DNA of 64,000 bases from Methanoregula sp. PtaU1.Bin051 (GTDB lineage: Archaea > Halobacteriota > Methanomicrobia > Methanomicrobiales > Methanospirillaceae). Of the stretch, positions 9,127-18,220 are shown one piece after another (positions within the stretch are counted from its first letter, which is position 1; every line of letters begins with the position of its first letter). The notes under the pieces are model-generated. The model worked only from the letters and a program-made list of their open reading frames with translations, searched no databases and was not told the DNA's origin. Made by a program: the position numbers and the translations under genes. The stretch lies in contig MVRE01000006.1 of NCBI GenBank assembly GCA_002067895.1, positions 186,001 to 250,000 on the forward strand. Direction: 5' to 3'.

Positions 9127-10347
9127 TTATTCGTGTCCCGGCCCCGCCCTGCGCTGCTCCTTCCTGCAGCAGAGCCGTACCATGTTCTCCGCACCGGCAA
9201 ACCCGGCGGTCCTTTCGCTCCCGTGCATGATATCGATGTGCTCGATTGACAAGGCCTTTGCCACCGGGTGCTCCAGCATCCCTCCGAGGAGCAGGTCGAT
9301 TTTGTGCTCCTTTAACTTCTGCACGATCAGTTCCTGTTCCGGTTCGATCAGGATCTCGCAGGGCGGCCGGACGAGATCCCCGATCTTTTCCTTAACAGAA
9401 CTGTCGAAATCGACCATGACCAGCCGGGGAACGACGCCGTATTCTGTAAGGAACCGGGTCACGGATACGGCCCGGGTGGGATCGCTCACGATCGCGATCC
9501 GCCGGTCTTTGAGCGAGGCAGCGTCCGGTGCAGTATCCGGAGCGCAGGGGAGAGAAGCGGGTGCCGGTATGCCGAGGTTTTCCGTCACCCGTTCAAGGAA
9601 CCGGATTGTGGACTGATGCCCGATTGGGATCTCCCCGATGATGTACGGGGTGCCGCAGAGTTTCCGGAGGAGTTGAGCCGCCTCCTTCCCCGAAGGCTCG
9701 CAGACCACGATGTTGAGTGCTGCCGCCCCCAGCCGCTCCAGTTCGTCCCGTGTCGCATCCGCGGTGAGGACGGCATTCACTGTTACCCCGGCAAGCGCGA
9801 GCACGCGCTTCAGTTCCGCAAGGTCGGGGCCGGCCCGGAGCATGCCGATTAAATTGACGGAACGGGGGATCATTCTCTCCTCTTTCCGCACGAGCTGGCC
9901 CGCGATCTGGCACAGGGTCTCGGAATAGCCGGTATGGAAATCCCCCTCGAACCCCCCGGCGGAGATGGCGATTGCGCGGGATTTCGTTGCCGTGTCCCGG
10001 ACGGCACTTCCCACGTCCTCGCCGATGATGCTTGAGGTGCAGCAGGAGAGCACGAAGATGAGTTCCGGCTGCAGGGTTCTGTCCAGTTCTTCAATTGCAT
10101 CCTTCAGTTTCTGCTCGGCGCCGAAGATCACATCGTGCTCGTCAAGGCCGGTCGTGTAGATCTCCGATGGGCGGTCCCCCCTCATCCCGAGAATGTAGTT
10201 GATATGGTACACGCAGCCCTTGGGCCCGTGGACGAGGACGACGCTCTTCTTGATCGTTGATAACGCCTTGATCGCACCGAAGAGCTTGCAGGTCCCCCGC
10301 GGGATCCTTGCTGCATGAACAACCGGGCCACTCCCTGTCATCGTCAA
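9127..10347 (-). CDS. Nitrogenase component 1-like oxidoreductase subunit (NifD/NifE/CfbD-like)
   Basis: 406 residues of the nitrogenase component 1 superfamily. The three cysteines expected for a P-cluster-type Fe-S centre are visible: Cys20 (GTCKLFG), Cys45 (HGPKGCVYH) and Cys102/103 before IIGED. In methanogens this superfamily includes CfbD, the catalytic subunit of the reductive cyclisation in F430 synthesis, and uncharacterised Nfl proteins. Motifs here resemble NifE/D more closely than the CfbD pattern I remember, so I leave the role open. No NifH-like reductase gene is present in the window, so its electron donor must be encoded elsewhere. It is divergent from the acylphosphatase gene. 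Confidence 0.8.
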   Translation of the reverse strand: MTMTGSGPVVHAARIPRGTCKLFGAIKALSTIKKSVVLVHGPKGCVYHINYILGMRGDRPSEIYTTGLDEHDVIFGAEQKLKDAIEELDRTLQPELIFVLSCCTSSIIGEDVGSAVRDTATKSRAIAISAGGFEGDFHTGYSETLCQIAGQLVRKEERMIPRSVNLIGMLRAGPDLAELKRVLALAGVTVNAVLTADATRDELERLGAAALNIVVCEPSGKEAAQLLRKLCGTPYIIGEIPIGHQSTIRFLERVTENLGIPAPASLPCAPDTAPDAASLKDRRIAIVSDPTRAVSVTRFLTEYGVVPRLVMVDFDSSVKEKIGDLVRPPCEILIEPEQELIVQKLKEHKIDLLLGGMLEHPVAKALSIEHIDIMHGSERTAGFAGAENMVRLCCRKEQRRAGPGHE

Positions 10348-10458
10348 CCCTGATTATGGATCATACTGCGTGGCGGAAAGATAAGCGCGTCGTTTGGTAA
10401 ATAAGAATCAGTCTCCTTAAGGGCAGGGCAAGCTTTAATGTCCGGATCTGCAATCCTC

Positions 10459-10740
10459 ATGACAATGATGCGGGTTGTTGTAAGCGCAAGAGGCAGGGTC
10501 CAGGGCGTGGGGTACCGGTACTTCGTCACGGACTGCGCACGGGAGGCCGGGGTTTCCGGTTTTGTCAGGAACGAGCCTGACGGGTCGGTCCTTATCGTTG
10601 CCGAGGGCGGCGATGAAGAGATCACGTTTTTTGTCAAAAAAGTAAAGGCGGAGAACGATCCGTTCATCCGGGTCGACACGCTGGATGTTAAGAAGCACGA
10701 CCCGACCGGGGAGTTCTCCGGCTTTGCGATACGGTGGTGA
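10459..10740 (+). CDS. acyP: Acylphosphatase
   Basis: About 93 residues covering the whole acylphosphatase fold. The phosphate-binding loop and catalytic Arg are seen in GRVQGVGYRYF, and the catalytic Asn in GFVRNEPDGSV. The enzyme hydrolyses acyl phosphates such as acetyl phosphate. The frame is open from 10438, but the family start corresponds to ATG 10459 or 10468. A CTTTAATG box centred about 25 bases before 10459 would give a leaderless or near-leaderless transcript. The gene stands alone between the divergent nitrogenase-like gene and the lipoprotein at 10782. Confidence 0.92.
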   Translation: MTMMRVVVSARGRVQGVGYRYFVTDCAREAGVSGFVRNEPDGSVLIVAEGGDEEITFFVKKVKAENDPFIRVDTLDVKKHDPTGEFSGFAIRW

Positions 10741-10781
10741 GGGACGATGACAATTGATGCCCTGCCCGGAGGTTTGCGGTT

Positions 10782-11507
10782 ATGCAATTCGCGCTGAGCA
10801 CAGGAGCGTTGCTCCTCATCGCCACTGCATGCATCATTGCTGCCGGTTGCATGCTCACATCGCAACAGCCTGCCGGTTCCGGTAATGCCGGTACGCCCTC
10901 ATTGGACAACTCCGTCGCACTGCCGGCACCACGAATCGCGGGATCCGTATCGGTCGAGGAAGCCCTCGCCGCCCGCCGCTCTGTCCGGGAATATGCAAAA
11001 GCACCGCTTCCGCTCTCCGGCCTCTCCCAGCTGCTCTGGGCTGCCCAGGGCATCACCGATCCCGCCGGCCTCCGCACTGCACCATCGGCAGGCGCCCTCT
11101 ACCCGCTGGAGGTCTATGTGGCCTGCGGGAACGTAAGCGGCCTCTCACCCGGTGTCTACCATTACCTTCCGCAGTCCCATGCGCTGGAAAAGAGTATCGA
11201 TCATGACGTGCGGGACGACCTTTACCGGAGCGCTTTACGACAACCGGCCATCCGTGATGCTCCCGCAGTAATCTTGATTGCCGCAGACTACAACCGCACC
11301 ATACGGAAGTATGGCGAGCGGGGGGCCCGGTATGTCCACATGGAAGCAGGCCACGCGTCCGAGAACGTCTACCTGCAGGCGTACGCTCTCGGAATCGGGA
11401 CGGTTGCAATCGGGGCATTCGATGACAGAAGCGTGCAATCCGTGCTCGGCCTGCCGCAGAACGAAGTGCCGCTCTACCTTATGCCGGTTGGAAAGGCCAG
11501 GATGTGA
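10782..11507 (+). CDS. SagB/ThcOx-type nitroreductase-family lipoprotein
   Basis: 241 residues. The N-terminal hydrophobic segment ends in a lipobox-like AAGC (residues 20-23), so it is probably exported and lipid-anchored. The rest is a flavin-dependent nitroreductase fold of the SagB type: EALAARRSVREY at the start, TAPSAGALYPLEVYV, then HMEAGHASENVYLQA and a terminal PVGKAR. The family oxidises or reduces small substrates with FMN, but the substrate is unknown. GGAGGT lies about 10 bases before the ATG. An exported flavoenzyme in a methanogen is slightly unusual. Confidence 0.88.
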   Translation: MQFALSTGALLLIATACIIAAGCMLTSQQPAGSGNAGTPSLDNSVALPAPRIAGSVSVEEALAARRSVREYAKAPLPLSGLSQLLWAAQGITDPAGLRTAPSAGALYPLEVYVACGNVSGLSPGVYHYLPQSHALEKSIDHDVRDDLYRSALRQPAIRDAPAVILIAADYNRTIRKYGERGARYVHMEAGHASENVYLQAYALGIGTVAIGAFDDRSVQSVLGLPQNEVPLYLMPVGKARM

Positions 11508-11561
11508 TGCCGGCACCTTAGGTCCGGTATGCAAGGGTAATTAACGGACATTCTGTCTGAT

Positions 11562-12281
11562 ATGGCAATGCAGAACAGGGGAAAATACCCTGAACCTCCG
11601 GCACCCGGACCGATCCGGGCGGAAAGTGTTCCCGAAGCGTACAGGATCCAGGATCTCCTCCGCCACCGCTGCAGTATAAAAAGGACGATCGATACCGGTG
11701 AGATACGGCACATTGCCGGCGCCGACGCCGCATATTCTGGTGATAAGATCTTCGCTGCCGTTGTCGTGCTGACCTTCCCCGGACTTAAGCCTGTGGAGAC
11801 AGCGTGCAGTATGCAGGAGATCCCGTTCCCCTACATCCCCGGGCTGCTCTCCTTCCGGGAAGGACCGGCGATTGTTGATGCATGGAGCCGGCTCAAGACG
11901 CTTCCGGATGTCCTTTTCGTCAACGGGCATGGGTATGCCCACCCGAAGAGGTTCGGGATCGCGAGTCATCTCGGTGTGGTCCTTGACATACCTTCGGTCG
12001 GTGTGGCACAGCATCTCCTGACCGGAACTGCTGAAATGCCCTGCCCGGACAAGGGGTCAGCCACACCGATAATCGATGAGAACGAGATCATCGGTATGGC
12101 GGTCCGGACCGTTACGGGGTCAAAGCCGGTCTTTGTTTCAGTGGGGCACAGGGCAGACCTTGCGCAGGCAGTCGACCTCGCGCTGAGAACGGCCAGCCGG
12201 CACCGGCTGACCGAGCCGATCCGGCAGGCGGACCGGCTGGCGAACCAGTGCAGGAACGAACAGGCCGGTACCGGCACTTAA
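11562..12281 (+). CDS. nfi: Endonuclease V
   Basis: 239 residues. Family motifs are clear: GADAAY near residue 53 (first metal-binding Asp), PGLLSFREGP, the VNGHGYAHPKRFG stretch and HLGVVLDIPSVGVAQ. The enzyme cuts one base 3' of deoxyinosine in DNA damaged by deamination, or inosine in RNA. The residue after GVA, often Lys in this family, is Gln here. The gene is isolated, transcribed in the same direction as its neighbours, and separated by about 180 bases from the phosphatase gene downstream. Confidence 0.93.
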   Translation: MAMQNRGKYPEPPAPGPIRAESVPEAYRIQDLLRHRCSIKRTIDTGEIRHIAGADAAYSGDKIFAAVVVLTFPGLKPVETACSMQEIPFPYIPGLLSFREGPAIVDAWSRLKTLPDVLFVNGHGYAHPKRFGIASHLGVVLDIPSVGVAQHLLTGTAEMPCPDKGSATPIIDENEIIGMAVRTVTGSKPVFVSVGHRADLAQAVDLALRTASRHRLTEPIRQADRLANQCRNEQAGTGT

Positions 12282-12459
12282 GGGATTAGCGCTCAGGGTG
12301 GCGGCTGGCAGACCGGAGGACGGTCCTTGACAGGTCGGGAGTGAATGGCAGGAACACGGGTAAACGACTCCGCAGGCAGGACCGGGTATCGAAAGCCCTA
12401 AATTCCCACCAACTCCACAAAATTAACGTGGGGAATGGTTCCGTGGCGGCCGTGGTGCT

Positions 12460-14370
12460 ATGAAGGGCGATGACACGACAAAACGCCGGCCGCTCTCGCT
12501 CATCTGGTACCTCATCGGCTTTATCGCGCTCATCATCGGCATCGTTGTCGTCTCATCCTTAACGATCTCATACATCAAGGCAAAGGAGGAGATCGAATAC
12601 GACTATGCAGTCCTGCAGAACAATACCGACAGCAACGCTGCCGAATCAGTCCGGCTCGTCAACGAGGGCCTCGGGCTTCTTGACGAGCAGTATAACCCGA
12701 TCCTGAAACGGTCGCTCGAAAAATTCAGCGAAGCGTACCAGGAGAGCGGCAATGACCCTTCTGCCATGAACCTCTCCTCGATCCGGTCGGGAATCGCACC
12801 GGAATACCCGAAAAACAGCGTTAACCTGTACGTCATCGATGAAAACGGGGTGATCGTATACTCAACCCTTCCGGATGCGCTCGGGATCGATTTCAGCCTT
12901 TATCCGGATTTTTACCAATCGCTGACGAAGGTAAGGCTGGGATCGGATTTTGCCGCGGACCCTGTTGTCCGGTCGATAGAGAATGCTTCGGATTTCAACG
13001 TAATAGGCACGCTCCGTAAGTTTGCCTACCTCCCGAGCCCGGACCACCTGTATGTCCTTGAAATCGGTGTGGAGTCGCCGGAATTTGCCGATGTGCGGTC
13101 CCGGTACTCGTACCAGGAGATGGCCGTGCGCCTGCTTGCCATAAACCCGGACCTTGCCGGGATACGCGTCTATGACCCCAATGGAAATGTCGCAGCGCAG
13201 GCAGGCATTATCGGTGCCGGCGGCCGGCAGTACGCGGACATGGCACGCGAGAACCGGTCCGGCTTTTCCGTCCCCGACTCAGGTTCCGGTACCTTGAGCC
13301 GGTATGTCTACGTCGACCTCCGCGATCCGGCAGCCGTATCCGATACAAGTGTCGTTGTCGAGCTGGTATACAGCATGTCGCGGCTGGACGCAGCCCTTGC
13401 AGACCTCATCACCAGCTACCTGCTGATTGGGATCTGTGCGATCGCAATCGGCATCGCGCTTGCCTATGCTGCATTCCGGAAACTGACCGGTGGCATCCGG
13501 GCGATCGTTGCGGACGTCGAGCAGATTGCAGGCGGGGACCTCTCCCATATCATACGGGGGGTGAATACCTCGGAGTTTGCCCACCTTGAGGAGAGCATCA
13601 ACGTGATGATCCGGAAAATCCTTGAGTACTCCGAGGAGCTTGAGCGCAAGAAGGCCGAACTGAAAGTAGCTTCGGATATCCAGAATGCTTTCCTGCCAAA
13701 GGAGATCCCGCACCCGGCCGGTTTCGACCTTGCTGCAGAAAGCCATCCGGCACGGGAGGTCGGCGGGGATTTCTACGATGTATTTTCAGAAGGAGACGGG
13801 CGTTACGCGCTCGTGATCGCGGATGTCGCCGGCAAGGGGGTGCCTGCATCCCTCTTCATGGCGCTTTCAAGGACGGTGGTCCGGATCGTCTCCCGCTGGG
13901 AGAAGACGGCACGGCACGCGATTACCAGCTCGAATACGACATTTATCAGGGATGCCGGCAGCACAAGTTTCGTCACCCTGTTCTACGCGCTTCTCGACGA
14001 GAAGCGCCGCACGCTCACCTATGTCAACGCGGGCCACAACCCGCCATTGCTCCGCCATGCCGACGGGACGGTGGAGGAACTTTCCCCCACCGGCCCGGTG
14101 ATTGGGATCATGGACGAGCCGGGATACGGTGAACGGACAATCACGCTGGAGCAGGGCGATGTGCTGGTCATGTATACCGATGGTGTTTCGGAAGCGATGA
14201 ACGGGAATAAGGAGATGTTTACGGAAGAACGGCTGCTCGCGGTGATCCATAAGAATTATACGCTTCCTGCCTGCGGGATTGTCGGGGCGATCCGCCAGGC
14301 AGTCGGCTCGTTCTGCGGCATAGAGCCGCAGTCCGACGATATCACGATTATGGTGCTGAAGGCGGAGTGA
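12460..14370 (+). CDS. Membrane sensor with HAMP and SpoIIE/RsbU-type PP2C phosphatase
   Basis: 636 residues: a transmembrane helix (about 14-36), an extracellular cache-like sensory region (about 40-310), a second helix (about 315-338), a HAMP linker (about 340-395), a short coiled coil, and a SpoIIE-type phosphatase domain (about 410-636) with GGDFYDV, IADVAGKG, MYTDGVSEA and SDDITI metal-binding motifs. By family it dephosphorylates a protein Ser/Thr, classically an anti-sigma-factor antagonist. No such partner is visible here, so the target in this archaeon is unknown. It converges with the CoA-transferase gene. Confidence 0.9.
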   Translation: MKGDDTTKRRPLSLIWYLIGFIALIIGIVVVSSLTISYIKAKEEIEYDYAVLQNNTDSNAAESVRLVNEGLGLLDEQYNPILKRSLEKFSEAYQESGNDPSAMNLSSIRSGIAPEYPKNSVNLYVIDENGVIVYSTLPDALGIDFSLYPDFYQSLTKVRLGSDFAADPVVRSIENASDFNVIGTLRKFAYLPSPDHLYVLEIGVESPEFADVRSRYSYQEMAVRLLAINPDLAGIRVYDPNGNVAAQAGIIGAGGRQYADMARENRSGFSVPDSGSGTLSRYVYVDLRDPAAVSDTSVVVELVYSMSRLDAALADLITSYLLIGICAIAIGIALAYAAFRKLTGGIRAIVADVEQIAGGDLSHIIRGVNTSEFAHLEESINVMIRKILEYSEELERKKAELKVASDIQNAFLPKEIPHPAGFDLAAESHPAREVGGDFYDVFSEGDGRYALVIADVAGKGVPASLFMALSRTVVRIVSRWEKTARHAITSSNTTFIRDAGSTSFVTLFYALLDEKRRTLTYVNAGHNPPLLRHADGTVEELSPTGPVIGIMDEPGYGERTITLEQGDVLVMYTDGVSEAMNGNKEMFTEERLLAVIHKNYTLPACGIVGAIRQAVGSFCGIEPQSDDITIMVLKAE

Positions 14371-14407
14371 GCGTATAAAATTCGCAATCCAACAGCCGGC
14401 GGCTCCG

Positions 14408-15715
14408 TCAGATGAGATACATGTTCTCGGCTTCCTGCATCAGCTGGTCCCGGAACTTCGGGTGGGCGATCGAGATGATCGAGAGCGCCCTCTTTTTCGT
14501 GGACTTGCCTTTCAGGTTGACAATCCCGTACTCCGTTGCAAGAAAATCGGTATCTGCCCTTGGTGTCGTGACGACCGATCCCGTCGGGAGGCGCGGCACG
14601 ACCCGGGAGATCGTACCTCCCTTTGCCGTCGAGTAGAACGCGAGGATCGATTTACCGCCCTTAGAAGCAAACGCCCCCCGCACGAAGTCCAGCTGCCCGC
14701 CGGTCCCGGAGAACGTTGTTCCTTCGAGGAACTCGGCATTCGCCTGCCCGAGCAGGTCCACCTCGAGCACAGAGTTGATCGAGATCATGGTATCGTTCCT
14801 TGCTATCACACCCGGGTCGCAGACATAGGAAGCGGGGTAGCTCTCGATGCTTGGGTTGTCGTTCATGAACTCGTACATGCGCTTTGTTCCGGCTGCAGTT
14901 GTAAACACGTGCTTGTAAGGGTGAAGGGTCTTCTTCCTGCCGTTAACCACGCCCGCTTCGATGAGGTCGACCATCCCCTCCGTGAACAGCTCCGTATGGA
15001 TCCCGAGGTCAGAACGGTCGTTCACGTACCGTGCGACCGCGTTGGGCAGGTTCCCGATGCCGAGCTGCAGGGTTGCGCCGTCCGGGACCATTGCGGCGAT
15101 CGCCGGCCCGATAATGTCGTCTTCAGGCTTGGGATCGGCGATGCGGAGCTCGAGAAGCGCGGTGTCGTTTTCGACAACAGCATCGACCTCCGAGATGTGG
15201 AGCAGGGAGTCGCCAAACACGCGGGGCATGTTCCGGTTCACCTCCACGATCAGTTTTTTGCAGTGCCGGGCGGCAGTCGAGATATAATCGTTTCCTGTGC
15301 CGAAACTGAAGAACCCGGCCTTGTCCATGGGGGAGACGGTTGTCATGACCACGTCTATGTCCATATAGTCGGCAGTGATCTTGGGGATCTGGTGGAGGTA
15401 ACTTGGGACATGGTAGTTCAGGCCGACCCTCGTTAAGTCCCTGTCAGCGGCGCCGATGAACCACGAGTAATGTTCGATACAGTCGGTGAGATCGGGTGAA
15501 AGCACTGAACGGGCGGCATGTTCCCGTGGAAGGAACGTATAGACCCGGATATTTTTACAGACACCGGCCCGGGCCTCTTCCGCAAGCGCCGTAAGGAGTG
15601 CCGGTGGCTGCGTTATGCTCATCCCGTATACGACAGTGTTGCCGTCCTTAATCAGCGAAACTGCATTCTTCGCGCTTGTTCTCTTCCGGTTGTATTCATC
15701 GGTACAGGATGCCAT
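14408..15715 (-). CDS. Acetyl-CoA hydrolase/transferase (4-hydroxybutyrate CoA-transferase-like)
   Basis: About 435 residues of the class I CoA-transferase family related to acetyl-CoA hydrolase and 4-hydroxybutyrate CoA-transferase. Motifs include the glycine-rich QLGIGNLPNAV, HTELFTEGMVDL with the Glu expected for the thioester intermediate, GTGGQLDFVRGA, and the TEYGIVNLKGKS box near the C-terminus. It moves CoA between short acyl groups; the substrate cannot be read from sequence. The frame extends to 15778, but ATG 15715, preceded by GGAG, fits the family start. It faces the phosphatase gene tail to tail. Confidence 0.88.
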   Translation of the reverse strand: MASCTDEYNRKRTSAKNAVSLIKDGNTVVYGMSITQPPALLTALAEEARAGVCKNIRVYTFLPREHAARSVLSPDLTDCIEHYSWFIGAADRDLTRVGLNYHVPSYLHQIPKITADYMDIDVVMTTVSPMDKAGFFSFGTGNDYISTAARHCKKLIVEVNRNMPRVFGDSLLHISEVDAVVENDTALLELRIADPKPEDDIIGPAIAAMVPDGATLQLGIGNLPNAVARYVNDRSDLGIHTELFTEGMVDLIEAGVVNGRKKTLHPYKHVFTTAAGTKRMYEFMNDNPSIESYPASYVCDPGVIARNDTMISINSVLEVDLLGQANAEFLEGTTFSGTGGQLDFVRGAFASKGGKSILAFYSTAKGGTISRVVPRLPTGSVVTTPRADTDFLATEYGIVNLKGKSTKKRALSIISIAHPKFRDQLMQEAENMYLI

Positions 15716-15897
15716 ACGTTCTCCAAATGATATATCCTGTTTAAAGGTTGATATGGGTTGTTGATAATGGACCCTCACCGGAGACCCCCTGAAGCGCCTG
15801 CTCTAAATAAGGAGGGGAAGAATAATAGGATCAGGGAGAGATGAGTATCCTGCCGGGAGAGAATGCGAAACCTCCCCCCGGAACATTTTCATAAGCC

Positions 15898-16572
15898 ATG
15901 CCAGAACATAAGCCAATGGGCGCACGGGAACAGCCGGCCGGCGGAGCAGGGATCCGGTGGATGTGCGACCGGCTTGCGTCCGTAAAAAACCGCGGGGATC
16001 TTGGGCAGGCGATCGCATCAATCGTACTGACGTACTCGGTAAAGGACCTGCAGCAGATGCGGTGGAATTTTTCGGAAAAGATCCGTAACATCAGCCCCGT
16101 TTACCGGAAACAGCTCGAGGAGACGATCACCGGTTTTCTGCACGGAACCTACCAGGACGTGCGGCTCATGGACCAGCAGGGGACGTTCTCCTCCATGCGG
16201 GGACCGGTTGCGGATACCTCACCTGCGTACTGGAAGATGGTCGCAGTGCAATGCACTACCAGGGATGCGGGGGAAGACCGGCTCAGGTTTTTAAAGTTCC
16301 TGCTCTCTGCGTTCTGCATGTTCGTGCAGGAGATCCCCGGCCACCCGGTCGGCATGTCTTTCCCCGGTGGGGATAAGGTCCAGGTCATCGACGGGGTATA
16401 TTACTGCCCGGTCAGGACGAAGGCGAACGACGTGGAATCCGCCCTCTGCCCGTTCTGCCCGGCCCTCCAGACGCCGGAAATCGGTTACCTCAGACCGCCG
16501 GTCAACGCAAGCGAGAACCGGAAACAGGAGTTCATCAAGAACTGCTACGACTTCCATAACTTCAACGGGTAA
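15898..16572 (+). CDS. DUF2115 (UPF0305)-like protein of methanogens
   Basis: 224-residue soluble protein. The C-terminal half has the pattern YYCPVRTKANDVESALCPFCPALQ and a final NCYDF, which I associate with DUF2115, a family largely confined to methanogens and without a known role. The clustered cysteines suggest a metal site. Start ATG 15898 has no clear ribosome-binding site; Met7 is an alternative. It is followed by an AT-rich gap holding an 8-T run at about 16611-16618, which could end transcription, and an overlapping TATA-like sequence that may serve the next gene. Confidence 0.7.
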   Translation: MPEHKPMGAREQPAGGAGIRWMCDRLASVKNRGDLGQAIASIVLTYSVKDLQQMRWNFSEKIRNISPVYRKQLEETITGFLHGTYQDVRLMDQQGTFSSMRGPVADTSPAYWKMVAVQCTTRDAGEDRLRFLKFLLSAFCMFVQEIPGHPVGMSFPGGDKVQVIDGVYYCPVRTKANDVESALCPFCPALQTPEIGYLRPPVNASENRKQEFIKNCYDFHNFNG

Positions 16573-16716
16573 GCATTTCACGGTACCATTGCGCCGGCTA
16601 TATAACACGGGCTTTTTTTTATATGGGTGGTATGCAAAAAAAAAATTCGGCATTCCTGTACTGGCCGCATCCATTACTATCTCCTGTAACAGATCATTCA
16701 CCGGGGAACGTATTGT

Positions 16717-17280
16717 ATGGAACGCTATGCGCTGCTTATCATCGACATGCAGAACGATTTTGTCCTGGACGGTGCGCCGCTTCAGGTGGCTCAGGCAAAG
16801 ACCGTTATTCCGAAGGTCCGCATGGTTCTTGATGCATTCCGGGAACGGAAGCTGCCGGTCTTCCACATCCTGCGGGTACACCGCAGGGACGGTTCGGACA
16901 TCGAGGTCATCCGGCAGGATCTTTTCAGGAAGAACCCGTTTGCGGTCGCTGGGACAAAAGGGGCGGCTGTAATCGATGAGCTGCAGCCGCTTGACGGCGA
17001 GTATATCATTGAAAAGACAAGGATGAGTGCGTTCTTTGCAACCAACCTCGACCTCATGCTCCGCACCCTTAGTATCACCGACCTCGTCGTGACCGGCATC
17101 CAGACGCCGAACTGTGTCCGGACCACGGTCTTCGACGCGATCGCGTACAACTACCAGGTGATCCTCGTCGCGGACGCCGTCGGGGCAAAGAACGATGACA
17201 TCCATAACGCCAACGTTGCCGACATGAAAAACATCGGCGTGCGGGTCATGAACGCACAGGACCTGATCTCGGTGATCTGA
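16717..17280 (+). CDS. Isochorismatase-family cysteine hydrolase
   Basis: 187 residues with the family's catalytic triad in place: Asp10 (IIDMQNDF), Lys100 (EKTRMSAFF) and Cys133 (GIQTPNCVRTT). Members hydrolyse nicotinamide, isochorismate, carbamoyl or similar amide/ether bonds; the actual substrate is not evident. The TauE-type transporter starts 29 bases downstream on the same strand, so the two may form an operon, perhaps pairing hydrolysis with export of a product. The preceding 140 bases include a poly-T run and a TTTATATG-type promoter candidate. Confidence 0.9.
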   Translation: MERYALLIIDMQNDFVLDGAPLQVAQAKTVIPKVRMVLDAFRERKLPVFHILRVHRRDGSDIEVIRQDLFRKNPFAVAGTKGAAVIDELQPLDGEYIIEKTRMSAFFATNLDLMLRTLSITDLVVTGIQTPNCVRTTVFDAIAYNYQVILVADAVGAKNDDIHNANVADMKNIGVRVMNAQDLISVI

Positions 17281-17309
17281 AGCGGCAAAACGGGGAGCGG
17301 GGCGAAAGC

Positions 17310-18092
17310 ATGCTTACAGGAACGGAGATCGCGGCACAGGGGCTTGTCCTTGCCGGGCTCGCCGCGTTTGCCGCAGGCGCCGTCAACGCGCTTGCCGGCG
17401 GGGGCACCCTGATCACGTTCCCGACCCTTCTTGCGACCGGCATCCCCCCGGTTGCGGCAAACGTGACAAACACCGTATCGCTCTGTCCGGGCTTCCTTGG
17501 TGGCACGCTTGCCCAGAGAGAGGACCTTAAGGGGCAGCAGCGGCGCATCCTCGTCCTCTTCCCGGCCGGTATTGCCGGGGGCATTGCCGGCGGGGCGCTC
17601 CTCATCTTCGTAAGCGCCGGGACGTTTCGCGCAATCGTGCCGTTTTTGATCCTGCTTGCTGCGCTCCTGCTCGCGGTCCAGGACCGGGTCCGCGACTGGA
17701 TCCAGGGGCGGCTGGCCGGCGCAGGGACCGGGGACGACGGGACCAGACGTGCAGTCATCCCCCTTGGCCTCGCCGCGGTGTACGGCGGGTACTTCGGCGC
17801 CGGCTTAAGCGTGATCCTCCTCTCCGTGCTGGGGCTCGTCATCTCCGATTCGATAACCCGGCTCAACGCCCTCAAGCAGTGCCTCGCTTTCAGTTCCAAC
17901 CTCGCGGCAGCGGTCTTTTTCCTCTTCTCGGGCCTCGTCGTCTGGCCGGTCGCTGCCGTGATGGCAGCCGCATCCCTTGCCGGCGGGACAGCCGGGGGGA
18001 GGTTTGCAGGGCGCGTCGGCCCACAAGCGCTCCGCTGGACGGTTGTCTGTATCGGGATCGCTGTCGCTATCGTCCTGCTCCTGCGCACATGA
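17310..18092 (+). CDS. TauE/SafE-family membrane transporter
   Basis: 260 residues with about eight hydrophobic helices. The N-terminal AGAVNALAGGGTLITFPTLL and VAANVTNTV segments are typical of the TauE/SafE (DUF81) family of anion or sulfonate exporters, and the repeated half begins near residue 155 (AVYGGYFGAGLSVILL). It sits in the cytoplasmic membrane; the substrate is unknown. It is spaced 29 bases after the isochorismatase-type gene and is probably cotranscribed with it. Confidence 0.9.
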   Translation: MLTGTEIAAQGLVLAGLAAFAAGAVNALAGGGTLITFPTLLATGIPPVAANVTNTVSLCPGFLGGTLAQREDLKGQQRRILVLFPAGIAGGIAGGALLIFVSAGTFRAIVPFLILLAALLLAVQDRVRDWIQGRLAGAGTGDDGTRRAVIPLGLAAVYGGYFGAGLSVILLSVLGLVISDSITRLNALKQCLAFSSNLAAAVFFLFSGLVVWPVAAVMAAASLAGGTAGGRFAGRVGPQALRWTVVCIGIAVAIVLLLRT

Positions 18093-18220
18093 GGCAGCCG
18101 GGCCGCAGCATCCCGCCTCTCCTGTCCGGGAACGCAGCTTCCGGCCCGGAAGGAAGAACCTTTTAAGAGTGGAAGGAAGAACGCTGATATCAGCAAGTGC
18201 GGTTGCCGCGGTGGTGTTGA

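Noticed and set aside
14462-15436. Plus-strand 324-residue frame
   Set aside because: Antisense shadow of the CoA-transferase gene.
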